This document shows, in pieces, positions 7,972 through 19,508 of a stretch of DNA of 64,000 nucleotides. The notes beneath the pieces were generated by a model. The model was not told where the DNA came from. It ran no database searches and worked only from the letters and a program-made list of their open reading frames with translations. The translations under genes and the position numbers were made by a program. Position 1 is the first letter of the stretch; each line of letters opens with the position of its first letter. This stretch comes from Saccoglossus kowalevskii. Taxonomy: Eukaryota; Hemichordata; Enteropneusta; Harrimaniidae. The stretch spans positions 1-64,000 of the forward strand of contig NW_003131947.1 of assembly GCF_000003605.2 (NCBI RefSeq), read 5' to 3'.

Positions 7972-8283
7972 ATTTACGCATGACATTTTAACGCTATTTA
8001 TTGAATAGAAGTCAGTGCCATCTAAGATGGTACCTGGCATCCACCTGGTTTGCATGTCTGTTTTGAAGTTTACACAATAATCATTGCCCAATAACTATCT
8101 AAGACAATCGCTACATCAAAGTCGCCTATTCATAAAAACAAACCTCCGACAAAAATGGATACATGGCCTTATGACTGAATAGAACTCATGTTTCTCAGCA
8201 GAGTTCGTGAACTTAAAACCAAGTGAAAGTGTTCAAAGCATGAGAAAGTGAAATTAAAAACCATTGAAAATAAATGGATTTAC

Positions 8284-8335
8284 AGTAATTTTTGGGGTGA
8301 TAAAAATACAATGTTCAATGAAAATCGTTTAATTA
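8284..8335. repeat. Mosaic spacer segment (two spacer haplotypes joined)
   Basis: Most units carry either CAGTCATTTTTTGGGGGG with CAATGAAAATCG, or CAGTAATTTTTGGGGTGA with CAATAAAAATCG. Here the second left part is joined to the first right part. This is a likely conversion or crossover junction within about 35 bases. Confidence 0.6.
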
Positions 8336-8390
8336 TATTCGATATATGCGATATATTAATATAAAAAGTATACTCAATATAAAGGAAAAA

Positions 8391-8685
8391 GGATTGTGTT
8401 CAACTATTTTGGTAGGGCTGCTAGACACTGCCATTCACGAGCGTGATCCCACTACTGCTCCACACGGGAAGTTTTGCCTGCTGTGTTTCCACCCTGGGCC
8501 GATTCGTCCCTCATTATACAACCTGGTCGTCCTAACCTCCGTCGGGTCGACCATATTGATGCCGAGCTTAGCATGGACGCCTGATCTCCATAGAAAGACA
8601 ACTAACAGGACTCCCAACCTCAATCCGACCAACAACCCCGGCCTCCAAGTAACTGGATTACAGGCGCACGCCGCAACGCCCAGCC
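8391..8685 (-). ncRNA. 7SL: SRP RNA gene, copy 13 (CACG form)
   Basis: This is a 295-nt copy with GUGAAUGGC and GTTGCGGCG in the Alu domain. T5 at 8386-8390. It is the first interior copy in front of a short spacer: 221 bp of upstream sequence are missing beyond -58. The core motifs of helices 6 and 8 are intact. Confidence 0.9.
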
Positions 8686-8883
8686 ATTTACGCATGACAT
8701 TTTAACGCTATTTATTGAATAGAAGACAGTGCCATCTACGATGAAATTAAAAACCATTGAAAATAAATGGATTTACAGTCATTTTTTGGGGGGTAAAAAT
8801 ACAATGTTCAATGAAAATCGTTGAATTATATTCGATATATGCGATATATTAATATAAAAAGTATACTCAATATAAAGGAAAAA
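8686..8883. other. Reference short spacer (198 bp) between copies 13 and 14
   Basis: It equals the long spacer minus about 221 bp. The junction is at 8743/8744 (CTACGATG joined to AAATTAAAA). In the long form the missing block ends in AAGTGAAATT or AAATGAAATT, so TG or ATG is shared at both ends. The TATA-like element and the -58 to -38 segment remain; the octamer-like and B-box-like segments are gone. Confidence 0.88.
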
Positions 8884-9178
8884 GGATTGTGTTCAACTAT
8901 TTTGGTAGGGCTGCTAGACGCTGCCATTCACGAGCGTGATCCCACAACTGCTCCACACGGGAAGTTTTGCCTGCTGTGTTTCCACCCTGGGCCGATTCGT
9001 CCCTCATTATACAACCTGGTCGTCCTAACCTCCGTCGGGTCGACCATATTGATGCCGAGCTTAGCATGGACGCCTGATCTCCATAGAAAGACAACTAACA
9101 GGACTCCCAACCTCAATCCGACCAACAACCCCGGCCTCCAAGTAACTGGATTACAGGCGCACGCCACAACGCCCAGCC
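8884..9178 (-). ncRNA. 7SL: SRP RNA gene, copy 14 (CACG form)
   Basis: This is a 295-nt copy with GUGAAUGGC followed by AGCGTC. The conserved GCAGTAGTGGG is changed to GCAGTTGTGGG, in a region that is near invariant in the rest of the array. T5 at 8879-8883. Upstream spacer long. Confidence 0.88.
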
Positions 9179-9598
9179 ATTTACGCATGACATTTTAACG
9201 CTATTTATTGAATAGAAGTCAGTGCCATCTAAGATGGTACCTGGCATCCACCTGGTTTGCATGTCTGTTTTGAAGTTTACACAATAATCATTGCCCAATA
9301 ACTATCTAAGACAATCGCTACATCAAAGTCGCCTATTCATAAAAACAAACCTCCGACAAAAATGGATACATGGCCTTATGACTGAATAGAACTCATGTTT
9401 CTCAGCAGAGTTCGTGAACTTAAAACCAAGTGAAAGTGTTCAAAGCATGAGAAAGTGAAATTAAAAACCATTGAAAATAAATGGATTTACATTAATTTTT
9501 GGGATGATAAAAATACAATGTTCAATAAAAATCGTTGAATTATATTCGATATATGCGATATATTAATATAAAAAGTATACTCAATATAAAGGAAAAAA

Positions 9599-9894
9599 GG
9601 ATTGTGTTCAACTATTCTGGTAGGGCTGCTAGACGCTGCCTATTCACGAGCGCGATCCCACTACTGCTCCACACGGAAACTTTTGCCTGCTGTGTTTCCA
9701 CCCTGGGCCGATTCGTCCCTCATTATACAACCTGGTCGTCCTAAGCTCCGTCGGGTCGACCATATTGATGCCGAGCTTAGCATGGACGCCTGATCTCCAT
9801 AGAAAGACAACTAACAGGACTCCCAACCTCAACCCGTCCAACAACCCCGGCCTCCAAGTAACTGGATTACAGGCGCACGCCACAACGCCCAGCC
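9599..9894 (-). ncRNA. 7SL: SRP RNA gene, copy 15 (CGCG form)
   Basis: Helix 6 reads GACGGAGCTT, so the pair next to the closing GGAG loop is lost (C opposite C). The other core motifs are intact. CCAGAATAG near the 3' end is shared with copies 6, 18, 20, 26, 47 and 62. T6 at 9593-9598. Upstream spacer long, with scattered one-base indels near 10,040-10,120. Confidence 0.89.
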
Positions 9895-10312
9895 ATTTAC
9901 GCATGACATTTTAACGCTATTTATTGAATAGAAGACAGTGCCATCTACGATGGTACCTGGCATCCAACTGGTTTGCATATCTGTTTTGAAGTTTACACAA
10001 TAATCATTGCCCAATAACTATCTAAGACAATCACTACATCAAGTCGCCTATTCATAAAAAAACCTTCGACAAAATGGATACATGGCCTTATGACTGAATA
10101 GAACTCACTGTTTCTCACGCAGAGTTCGTGAACTTAAAACCAAGTGAAAGTGTTCAAAGCATGAGAAAGTGAAATTAAAATCCATAGAAAATAAATGGAT
10201 TTACAGTAATTTTTGGGGTGATAAAAATACAATGTTCAATAAAAATCGTTGAATTATATTCGATATATGCGATATATTAATATAAAAAGTATACTCAATA
10301 TAAAGGAAAAAA

Positions 10313-10608
10313 GGATTGTGTTCAACTATTTTGGTAGGGCTGCTAGACGCTGCCTATTCACGAGCGCGATCCCACTACTGCTCCACATGGAAACTTTTGC
10401 TTGCTGTGTTTCCACCCTGGGCCGATTCGTCCCTCATTATACAACCTGGTCGTCATAACCTCCGTCTGGTCGACCATATTGATGCCGAGCTTAGCATGGA
10501 CGCCTGATCTCCATAGAAAGACGAATAACAGGAATCCCAACCTCAACCCGTCCAACAACCCCGGCCTCCAAGTAACTGGATTACAGGCGCACGCCACAAC
10601 GCCCAGCC
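10313..10608 (-). ncRNA. 7SL: SRP RNA gene, copy 16 (CGCG form)
   Basis: AGCAGG in helix 8 is AGCAAG. Helix 6 has CCAGACGGAGG with TTATGACGACC. Both changes also occur in copies 81 and 85. The GAAA hairpin is intact. T6 at 10307-10312. Together with copy 17 it forms the block that recurs twice at 54.8-58.5 kb. Confidence 0.89.
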
Positions 10609-11027
10609 ATTTACGCATGACATTTTAACGCTATTTATTGAATAGAAGTCAGTGCCATCTAAGATGGTACCTGGCATCCACCTGGTTTGCATGTCTGTTT
10701 TGAAGTTTACACAATAATCATTGCCCAATAACTATCTAAGACAATCACTACATCAAAGTCGCCTATTCATAAAAACAAACCTCCGACAAAAATGGATACA
10801 TGGCCTTATGACTGAATAGAACTCATGTTTCTCAGCAGAGTTCGTGAACTTAAAACCAAGTGAAAGTGTTCAAAGCATGAGAAAATGAAATTAAAAACCA
10901 TTGAAAATAAATGGATTTACAGTCATTTTTTGGGGGGTAAAAATACAATGTTCAATGAAAATCGTTGAATTATATTCGATATATGCGATATATTAATATA
11001 AAAAGTATACTCAAAATAAAGGAAAAA

Positions 11028-11322
11028 GGATTGTGTTCAACTATTTTGGTAGGGCTGCTAGACACTGCCATTCACGAGCGTGATCCCACTACTGCTCCAC
11101 ACGGGAAGTTTTGCCTGCTGTGTTTCCATCCTGGGCCGATTCGTCCCTCATTATACAACCTGGTCGTCCTAACCTCCGTCGGGTCGACCATATTGATGCC
11201 GAGCTTAGCATGGACGCCTGATCTCCATAGAAAGACAACTAACAGGACTCCCAACCTCAATCCGTCCAACAACCCCGGCCTCCAAGTAACTGGATTACAG
11301 GCGCACGCCACAACGCCCAGCC
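11028..11322 (-). ncRNA. 7SL: SRP RNA gene, copy 17 (CACG form)
   Basis: This is a 295-nt copy with GUGAAUGGC and the AUG-GAAA-CAC helix 8 variant. T5 at 11023-11027, followed by TCAAAATAAAG. The upstream spacer is short and has an expanded G10 run and GGATTGACAG. Same type as copies 82 and 86. Confidence 0.89.
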
Positions 11323-11525
11323 ATTTACGCATGACATTTTAACGCTATTTATTGAATAGAAGACAGTGCCATCTACGATGAAATTAAAAACCATTGAAAA
11401 TAAATGGATTGACAGTCATTTTTGGGGGGGGGGGTAAAAATACAATGTTCAATGAAAATCGTTGAATTATATTCGATATATGCGATATATTAATATAAAA
11501 AGTATACTCAATATAAAGGAAAAAA

Positions 11526-11821
11526 GGATTGTGTTCAACTATTCTGGTAGGGCTGCTAGACGCTGCCTATTCACGAGCGCGATCCCACTACTGCTCCACA
11601 CGGAAACTTTTGCCTGCTGTGTTTCCACCCTGGGCCGATTCGTCCCTCATTATACAACCTGGTCGTCCTAAGCTCCGTCGGGTCGACCATATTGATGCCG
11701 AGCTTAGCATGGACGCCTGATCTCCATAGAAAGACAACTAACAGGACTCCCAACCTCAACCCGTCCAACAACCCAAGCCTCCAAGTAACTGGATTACAGG
11801 CGCACGCCACAACGCCCAGCC
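11526..11821 (-). ncRNA. 7SL: SRP RNA gene, copy 18 (CGCG form)
   Basis: It carries the GACGGAGCTT helix 6 variant, and GGCTTGGGTTG in place of GGCCGGGGTTG at the foot of helix 5. Helix 8 is intact. T6 at 11520-11525. It is close to copies 20 and 62. The upstream spacer is long but lacks a few bases (CTCAGCTTCG near 12,043). Confidence 0.89.
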
Positions 11822-12236
11822 ATTTACGCCTGACATTTTAACGCTATTTATTGAATAGAAGACAGTGCCATCTACGATGGTACCTGGCATCCAACTGGTT
11901 TGCATGTCTGTTTTGAAGTTTACACAATAATCATTGCCCAATAACTATCTAAGACAATCACTACATCAAAGTCGCCTATTCATAAAAAAAACCTTCGACA
12001 AAAATGGATACATGGCCTTATGACTGAATAGAACTCATGTTTCTCAGCTTCGTGAACTTAAAACCAAGTGATAGTGTTCAAAGCATGAGAAAGTGAAATT
12101 AAAAACCATTGAAAATAAATGGATTTACAGTCATTTTTTGGGGGGTAAAAATACAATGTTCAATGAAAATCGTTGAATTATATTCGATATATGCGATATA
12201 TTAATATAAAAAGTATACTCAATATAAAGGAAAAAA

Positions 12237-12532
12237 GGATTGTGTTCAACTATTTTGGTAGGGCTGCTAGACGCTACCTATTCACGAGCGCGATCCCACT
12301 ACTGCTCCACACGGGAACTTTTGCCTGCTGTGTTTCCACCCTGGGCCGATTCGTCCCTCATTATACAACCTGGTCGTCCTAACCTCCGTCGGGTCGACCA
12401 TATTGATGCCGAGCTTAGCAAGGACGCTTGATCTACATAGAAAGACGACTAACAGGACTCCCAACCTTAACCCGTCCAACAACCCCAGCCTCCAAATAAC
12501 TGGATTACAGGCGCACGCCACAACGCCCAGCC
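12237..12532 (-). ncRNA. 7SL: SRP RNA gene, copy 19 (CGCG form)
   Basis: It differs from consensus in GGTAGCGTC after GTGAATA, in AAGCGTCCTTGC before helix 6, and in GTTATTTGGAGG in the Alu domain. Helices 6 and 8 are intact. T6 at 12231-12236. It is the only clear CGCG-form gene with a short upstream spacer. Its twin gene body is copy 63. Confidence 0.89.
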
Positions 12533-12736
12533 ATTTACGCCTGACATTTTAACGCTATTTATTGAATAGAAGACAGTGCCATCTACGATGAAATTAAAAA
12601 CCATTGAAAATAAATGGATTGACAGTCATTTTTGGGGGGGGGGGATAAAAATACAATGTTCAATGAAAATCGTTGAATTATATTCGATATATGCGATATA
12701 TTAATATAAAAAGTATACTCAATATAAAGGAAAAAA

Positions 12737-13032
12737 GGATTGTGTTCAACTATTCTGGTAGGGCTGCTAGACGCTGCCTATTCACGAGCGCGATCCCACT
12801 ACTGCTCCACACGGAAACTTTTGCCTGCTGTGTTTCCACCCTGGGCCGATTCGTCCCTCATTATACAACCTGGTCGTCCTAAGCTCCGTCGGGTCGACCA
12901 TATTGATGCCGAGCTTAGCATGGACGCCTGATCTCCATAGAAAGACAACTAACAGGACTCCCAACCTCAACCCGTCCAACAACCCAAGCCTCCAAGTAAC
13001 TGGATTACAGGCGCACGCCACAACGCCCAGCC
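12737..13032 (-). ncRNA. 7SL: SRP RNA gene, copy 20 (CGCG form)
   Basis: The gene body looks the same as copy 18 (GACGGAGCTT in helix 6, GGCTTGGG at helix 5). T6 at 12731-12736. Its upstream flank is different: CTACGATTGAACCTGG and an ATAAATTAAAAC insertion, a combination that recurs upstream of copies 49 and 77. Confidence 0.89.
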
Positions 13033-13455
13033 ATTTACGCCTGACATTTTAACGCTATTTATTGAATAGAAGACAGTGCCATCTACGATTGAACCTGGCA
13101 TCCAACTGGTTTGCATGTCTGTTTTGAAGTTTACACAATAATCATTGCCCAATAACTATCTAAGACAATCACTACATCAAAGTCGCCTATTCATAAATTA
13201 AAACAAACCTCCGACAAAAATGGATACATGGCCTTATGACTGAATAGAACTCATGTTTCTCAGCAAAGTTCGTGAACTTAAAACCAAGTGAAAGTGTTCA
13301 AAGCATGAGAAAGTGAAATTAAAAACCATTGAAAATAAATGGATTTACAGTCATTTTTTGGGGGGTAAAAATACAATGTTCAATGAAAATCGTTGAATTA
13401 TATTCGATATATGCGATATATTAATATAAAAAGTATACTCAATATAAAGGAAAAA

Positions 13456-13750
13456 GGATTGTGTTCAACTATTTTGGTAGGGCTGCTAGACACTGCCATT
13501 CACGAGCGTGATCCTACTACTGCTCCACACGGGAAGTTTTGCCTGCTGTGTTTCCACCCTGGGCCGATTCGTCCCTCATTATACAACCTGGTCGTCCTAA
13601 CCTCCGTCGGGTCGACCATATTGATGCCGAGCTTAGCATGGACGCCTGATCTCCATAGAAAGACAACTAACAGGACTCCCAACCTCAATCCGACCAACAA
13701 CCCCGGCCTCCAAGTAACTGGATTACAGGCGCACGCCACAACGCCCAGCC
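13456..13750 (-). ncRNA. 7SL: SRP RNA gene, copy 21 (CACG form)
   Basis: This is a 295-nt copy with GUGAAUGGC. The near-invariant GTAGTGGGATC reads GTAGTAGGATC here, the only copy with this change. T5 at 13451-13455. Upstream spacer short. With copy 22 it forms a pair that recurs as copies 69-70. Confidence 0.88.
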
Positions 13751-13948
13751 ATTTACGCATGACATTTTAACGCTATTTATTGAATAGAAGACAGTGCCAT
13801 CTACGATGAAATTAAAAACCATTGAAAATAAATGGATTTACAGTCATTTTTTGGGGGGTAAAAATACAATGTTCAATGAAAATCGTTTAATTATATTCGA
13901 TATATGCGATATATTAATATAAAAAGTATACTCAATATAAAGGAAAAA

Positions 13949-14243
13949 GGATTGTGTTCAACTATTTTGGTAGGGCTGCTAGACACTGCCATTCACGAGC
14001 GTGATCCCACTACTGCTCCACACGGGAAGTTTTGCCTGCTGTGTTTCCACCCTGGGCCGATTCGTTCCTCATTATACAACCTGGTCGTCCTAACCTCCGT
14101 CGGGTCGACCATATTGATGCCGAGCTTAGCATGGACGCCTGATCTCCATAGAAAGACAACTAACAGGACTCCCAACCTCAATCCGACCAACAACCCCGGC
14201 CTCCAAGTAACTGGATTACAGGCGCACGCCGCAACGCCCAGCC
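13949..14243 (-). ncRNA. 7SL: SRP RNA gene, copy 22 (CACG form)
   Basis: This is a 295-nt copy with GUGAAUGGC, a GAGGAACGAATCGG change before helix 8, and GTTGCGGCG in the Alu domain. T5 at 13944-13948. Upstream spacer long, with the CCATCTAAGATGG palindrome. Confidence 0.9.
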
Positions 14244-14662
14244 ATTTACGCCTGACATTTTAACGCTATTTATTGAATAGAAGTCAGTGCCATCTAAGAT
14301 GGTACCTGGCATCCACCTGGTTTGCATGTCTGTTTTGAAGTTTACACAATAATCATTGCCCAATAACTATCTAAGACAATCGCTACATCAAAGTCGCCTA
14401 TTCATAAAAACAAACCTCCGACAAAAATGGATACATGGCCTTATGACTGAATAGAACTCATGTTTCTCAGCAGAGTTCGTGAACTTAAAACCAAGTGAAA
14501 GTGTTCAAAGCATGAGAAAGTGAAATTAAAAACCATTGAAAATAAATGGATTTACAGTCATTTTTTGGGGGGTAAAAATGCAATGTTCAATGAAAATCGT
14601 TGAATTATATTCGATATATGCGATATATTAATATAAAAAGTATACTCAATATAAAGGAAAAA

Positions 14663-14957
14663 GGATTGTGTTCAACTATTTTGGTAGGGCTGCTAGACAC
14701 TGCCATTCACGAGCGTGATCCCACTACTGCTCCACACGGAAAGTTTTGCCTGCTGTGTTTCCACCCTGGGCCGATTCGTCCCTCATTATACAACCTGGTC
14801 GTCCTAACCTCCGTCGGGTCGACCATATTGATGCCGAGCTTAGCATGGACGCCTGATCTCCATAGAAAGACAACTAACATGACTCCCAACCTCAATCCGA
14901 CCAACAACCCCGGCCTCCAAGTAACTGGATTACAGGCGCACGCCACAACGCCCAGCC
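14663..14957 (-). ncRNA. 7SL: SRP RNA gene, copy 23 (CACG form)
   Basis: This is a 295-nt copy with GUGAAUGGC. AAAACTTTCCG follows helix 8, and GAGTCATG lies in helix 5. It matches copies 1 and 79, and its short upstream spacer shares the ATGAAATTGAAAACC variant with them. T5 at 14658-14662. Confidence 0.9.
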
Positions 14958-15155
14958 ATTTACGCATGACATTTTAACGCTATTTATTGAATAGAAGACA
15001 GTGCCATCTACGATGAAATTGAAAACCATTGAAAATAAATGGATTTACAGTCATTTTTTGGGGGGTAAAAATACAATGTTCAATGAAAATCGTTGAATTA
15101 TATTCGATATATGCGATATATTAATATAAAAAGTATACTCAATATAAAGGAAAAA

Positions 15156-15450
15156 GGATTGTGTTCAACTATTTTGGTAGGGCTGCTAGACACTGCCATT
15201 CACGAGCGTGATCCCACTACTGCTCCACACGGGAAGTTTTGCCTGCTGTGTTTCCACCCTGGGCCGATTCGTCCCTCATTATACAACCTGGTCGTCCTAA
15301 CCTCCGTCGGGTCGACCATATTGATGCCGAGCTTAGCATGGACGCCTGATCTCCATAGAAAGACAACTAACAGGACTCCCAACCTCAATCCGACCAACAA
15401 CCCCGGCCTCCAAGTAACTGGATTACAGGCGCACGCCACAACGCCCAGCC
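15156..15450 (-). ncRNA. 7SL: SRP RNA gene, copy 24 (CACG form)
   Basis: This is a 295-nt copy with GUGAAUGGC and intact helices 6 and 8. T5 at 15151-15155. Upstream spacer short. Just upstream of the start it has AAAATATCATG in place of AAAATGTCATG, also seen at copy 50. Confidence 0.9.
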
Positions 15451-15648
15451 ATTTACGCATGATATTTTAACGCTATTTATTGAATAGAAGACAGTGCCAT
15501 CTACGATGAAATTAAAAACCATTGAAAATAAATGGATTTACAGTCATTTTTTGGGGGGTAAAAATACAATGTTCAATGAAAATCGTTTAATTATATTCGA
15601 TATATGCGATATATTAATATAAAAAGTATACTCAATATAAAGGAAAAA

Positions 15649-15943
15649 GGATTGTGTTCAACTATTTTGGTAGGGCTGCTAGACACTGCCATTCACGAGC
15701 GTGATCCCACTACTGCTCCACACGGGAAGTTTTGCCTGCTGTGTTTCCACCCTGGGCCGGTTCGTTCCTCATTATACAACCTGGTCGTCCTAACCTCCGT
15801 CGGGTCGACCATATTGATGCCGAGCTTAGCATGGACGCCTGATCTCCATAGAAAGACAACTAACAGGACTCCCAACCTCAATCCGACCAACAACCCCGGC
15901 CTCCAAGTAACTGGATTACAGGCGCACGCCGCAACGCCCAGCC
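15649..15943 (-). ncRNA. 7SL: SRP RNA gene, copy 25 (CACG form)
   Basis: This 295-nt copy shares GAACCGGCCC and GTTGCGGCG with copies 11 and 51. T5 at 15644-15648. Its upstream spacer is long, so the run of short spacers behind copies 23-24 ends here. An ACTGG for ATGG change in the spacer (16,126) is shared with copy 51. Confidence 0.9.
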
Positions 15944-16363
15944 ATTTACGCCTGACATTTTAACGCTATTTATTGAATAGAAGTCAGTGCCATCTAAGAT
16001 GGTACCTGGCATCCACCTGGTTTGCATGTCTGTTTTGAAGTTTACACAATAATCATTGCCCAATAACTATCTAAGACAATCGCTACATCAAAGTCGCCTA
16101 TTCATAAAAACAAACCTCCGACAAAACTGGATACATGGCCTTATGACTGAATAGAACTCATGTTTCTCAGCAGAGTTCGTGAACTTAAAACCAAGTGAAA
16201 GTGTTCAAAGCATGAGAAAGTGAAATTAAAAACCATTGAAAATAAATGGATTTACAGTAATTTTTGGGGTGATAAAAATACAATGTTCAATAAAAATCGT
16301 TGAATTATATTCAATATCTGCGATATATTAATATAAAAAGTATACTCAATATAAAGGAAAAAA

Positions 16364-16659
16364 GGATTGTGTTCAACTATTCTGGTAGGGCTGCTAGACG
16401 CTGCCTATTCACGAGCGCGATCCCACTACTGCTCCACACGGAAACTTTTGCCTGCTGTGTTTCCACCCTGGGCCGATTCGTCTCTCATTATACAACCTGG
16501 TCGTCCTAACCTCCGTCGGGTCGACCATATTGATGCCGAGCTTAGCATGGACGCCTGATCTCCATAGAAAGACAACTAACAGGACTCCCAACCTCAAACC
16601 GTACAACAACCCCGGCCTCCAAGTAACTGGATTACAGGCGCACGCCACAACGCCCAGCC
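16364..16659 (-). ncRNA. 7SL: SRP RNA gene, copy 26 (CGCG form)
   Basis: The core motifs are intact. It combines the 3' half of copy 6 (CCAGAATAG, GAGAGACG) with the helix 5 GTTGTACGG and promoter (GTCACGCGT, GTCATCTATT) of the copy 5/46 type, so it looks like a recombinant. T6 at 16358-16363. Confidence 0.89.
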
Positions 16660-17065
16660 ATTTACGCGTGACATTTTAACGCTATTTATTGAATAGATGA
16701 CAGTGCCATCTACGATGGTACCTGGCATCCACCTGGTTTGCATGTCTGTTTTGAAGTTTACACAATAATCATTGCCCAATAACTATCTAAGACAATCGCT
16801 ACATCAAAGTCGCCTATTCATAAAAACAAACCTCCGACAAAAATGGATACATGGCCTTATGACTGAATAGAACTCATGTTTCTCAGCAGAGTTCGTGAAC
16901 TTAAAACCAAGTGAAAGTGTTCAAAGCATGAGAAAGTGAAATTAAAAACCATTGAAAATAAATGGATTTACAGTAATTTTTGGGGTGATAAAAATACAAT
17001 GTTCAATTATATTCGATATATGCGATATATTAATATAAAAAGTATACTCAATATAAAGGAAAAAA

Positions 17066-17362
17066 GGTTTGTGTTCAACTATTTTGGTAGGGCTGCTAGA
17101 CGCTGCCTATTCACGAGCGCGATCCCACTACTGCTCCACACGGGAACTTTTGCCCGCTGTGTTTCCACCCTGGGCCGATTCGTCCCTCATTATACAACCT
17201 GGTCGTCCTAACCTCCGTCGGGTCGACCATATTGATGCCGAGCTTAGCATGGACGCCTGGATCTCCATAGAAAGACAACTAACAGGACTCCCAACCTCAA
17301 CCCGTCCAACAACCCCGGCCTCCAAGTAACTGGATTACAGGCGTACGCCACAACGCCCAGCC
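17066..17362 (-). ncRNA. 7SL: SRP RNA gene, copy 27 (CGCG form)
   Basis: This copy is 297 nt because of one extra base before helix 6 (AGATCCAGGCG). AGCAGG reads AGCGGG. The 3' end is CACAAACC. T6 at 17060-17065. The downstream spacer lacks about 13 bases between CAATGTTCAA and TTATATTCG, giving a 703-bp unit. Confidence 0.87.
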
Positions 17363-17782
17363 ATTTACGCGTGACATTTTAACGCTATTTATTGAATAGA
17401 TGACAGTGCCATCTACGATGGTACCTGGCATCCACCTGGTTTGCATGTCTGTTTTGAAGTTTACACAATAATCATTGCCCAATAACTATCTAAGACAATC
17501 GCTACATCAAAGTCGCCTATTCATAAAAACAAACCTCCGACAAAAATGGATACATGGCCTTATGACTGAATAGAACTCATGTTTCTCAGCAGAGTTCGTG
17601 AACTTAAAACCAAGTGAAAGTGTTCAAAGCATGAGAAAGTGAAATTAAAAACCATTGAAAATAAATGGATTTACAGTAATTTTTGGGGTGATGAAAATAC
17701 AATGTTCAATAAAAATCGTTGAATTATATTCGATATATGCGATATATTAATATAAAAAGTATACTCAATATAAAGGAAAAAA

Positions 17783-18078
17783 GGATTGTGTTCAACTATT
17801 TTGGTAGGGCTGCTAGACGCTGCCTATTCACGAGCGCGATCCCACTACTGCTCCACACGGGAACTTTTGCCTGCTGTGTTTCCACCCTGGGCCGATTCGT
17901 CCCTCATTATACAACCTGGTCGTCCTAACCTCCGTCGGGTCGACCAAATTGATGCCGAGCTTAGCATGGACGCCTGATCTCCATAGAAAGACAACTAACA
18001 GAACTCCCAACCTCAACCCGTCCAACAACCCCGGCCTCCAAGTAACTGGATTACAGGCGCACGCCACAACGCCCAGCC
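17783..18078 (-). ncRNA. 7SL: SRP RNA gene, copy 28 (CGCG form)
   Basis: There is one change near the helix 6 base (GGCATCAATTTGGTCG) and one in helix 5 (GAGTTCTG). T6 at 17777-17782. The promoter side is altered: one A is missing from the TTAAAATG stretch and the TATA flank reads AATAAATGG. Confidence 0.88.
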
Positions 18079-18496
18079 ATTTACGCATGACATTTTACGC
18101 CATTTATTGAATAGATGACAGTACCATCTACGATGGTACCTGCATCCAACTGGTTTGCATGTCTGTTTTGAAGTTTACACAATAATCATTGCCCAATAAC
18201 TATCTAAGACAATCACTACATCAAAGTCGCCTATTCATAAAAACAAACCTCCGACAAAAATGGATACATGGCTTTATGACTGAATAGAACTCATGTTTCT
18301 CAGCAGAGTTCGTGAACTTAAAACCAAGTGAAAGTGTTCAAAGCATGAGAAAGTGAAATTAAAATCCATAGAAAATAAATGGATTTACAGTAATTTTTGG
18401 GGTGATAAAAATACAATGTTCAATAAAAATCGTTGAATTATATTCGATATATGCGATATATTAATATAAAAAGTATACTCAATATAAAGGAAAAAA

Positions 18497-18792
18497 GGAT
18501 TGTGTTCAACTATTTTGGTAGGGCTGCTAGACGCTGCCTATTCACGAGCGCGATCCCACTACTGCTCCACACGGAAACTTTTGCCTGCTGTGTTTCCACC
18601 CTGGGCCGATTCGTCCCTCATTATACAACCTGGTCGTCCTAACCTCCGTCGGGTCGACCATAGTGATGCCGAGCTTAGCATGGACGCCTGATCTACATAG
18701 AAAGACAACTAACAGGACTCCCAACCTCAACCCGTCCAACAACCCCAGCCTCCAAGTAACTGGATTACAGGCGCACGCCACAACGCCCAGCC
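18497..18792 (-). ncRNA. 7SL: SRP RNA gene, copy 29 (CGCG form)
   Basis: It has GGCATCACTATGG, ATGTAGATCAGG and GGAGGCTGGGG, the last in the Alu domain where it resembles human GGAGGCTGAGG as I recall it. The same set occurs in copies 40, 45 and 52. T6 at 18491-18496. Core motifs intact. Confidence 0.9.
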
Positions 18793-19212
18793 ATTTACGC
18801 ATGACATTTTAACGCTATTTATTGAATAGAAGACAGTGCCATCTAAGATGGTACCTGGCATCCACCTGGTTTGCATGTCTGTTTTGAAGTTTACACAATA
18901 ATCATTGCCCAATAACTATCTAAGACAATCGCTACATCAAAGTCGCCTATTCATAAAAACAAACCTCCGACAAAAATGGATACATGGCCTTATGACTGAA
19001 TAGAACTCATATTTCTCAGCAGAGTTCGTGAACTTAAAACCAAGTGAAAGTGTTCAAAGCCTGAGAAAGTGAAATTAAAAACCATTGAAAATAAATGGAT
19101 TTACAGTAATTTTTGGGGTGATAAAAATACAATGTTCAATAAAAATCGTTGAATTATATTCAATATCTGCGATATATTAATATAAAAAGTATACTCAATA
19201 TAAAGGAAAAAA

Positions 19213-19508
19213 TGATTGTGTTCAACTATTTTGGTAGGGCTGCTAGACGCTGCCTATTCACGAGCGCGATCCCACTACTGATCGACACGGAAACTTTTGC
19301 CTGCTGTGTTTCCATCCTGGGCCGATTCGTCCCTCATTATACAACCTGGTCGTCCTAACCTCCGTCGGGTCGACCATATTGATGCCGAGCTTAGCATGGA
19401 CGCCTGATCTCCATAGAAAGACAACTAACATGACTCCCAACCTCAACCCGTCCAACAACCCCGGCCTCCAAGTAACTGGATTACAGGCGCACGCCACAAC
19501 GCCCAGCC
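19213..19508 (-). ncRNA. 7SL: SRP RNA gene, copy 30 (CGCG form)
   Basis: The 3' end is CACAATCA followed by T6 (19207-19212), so the last base of the helix 5 pairing is changed. GTCGATCAGTAG replaces GTGGAGCAGTAG. The helix 8 stem is AUG-GAAA-CAC. Copy 91 shares several of these changes. Confidence 0.88.
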
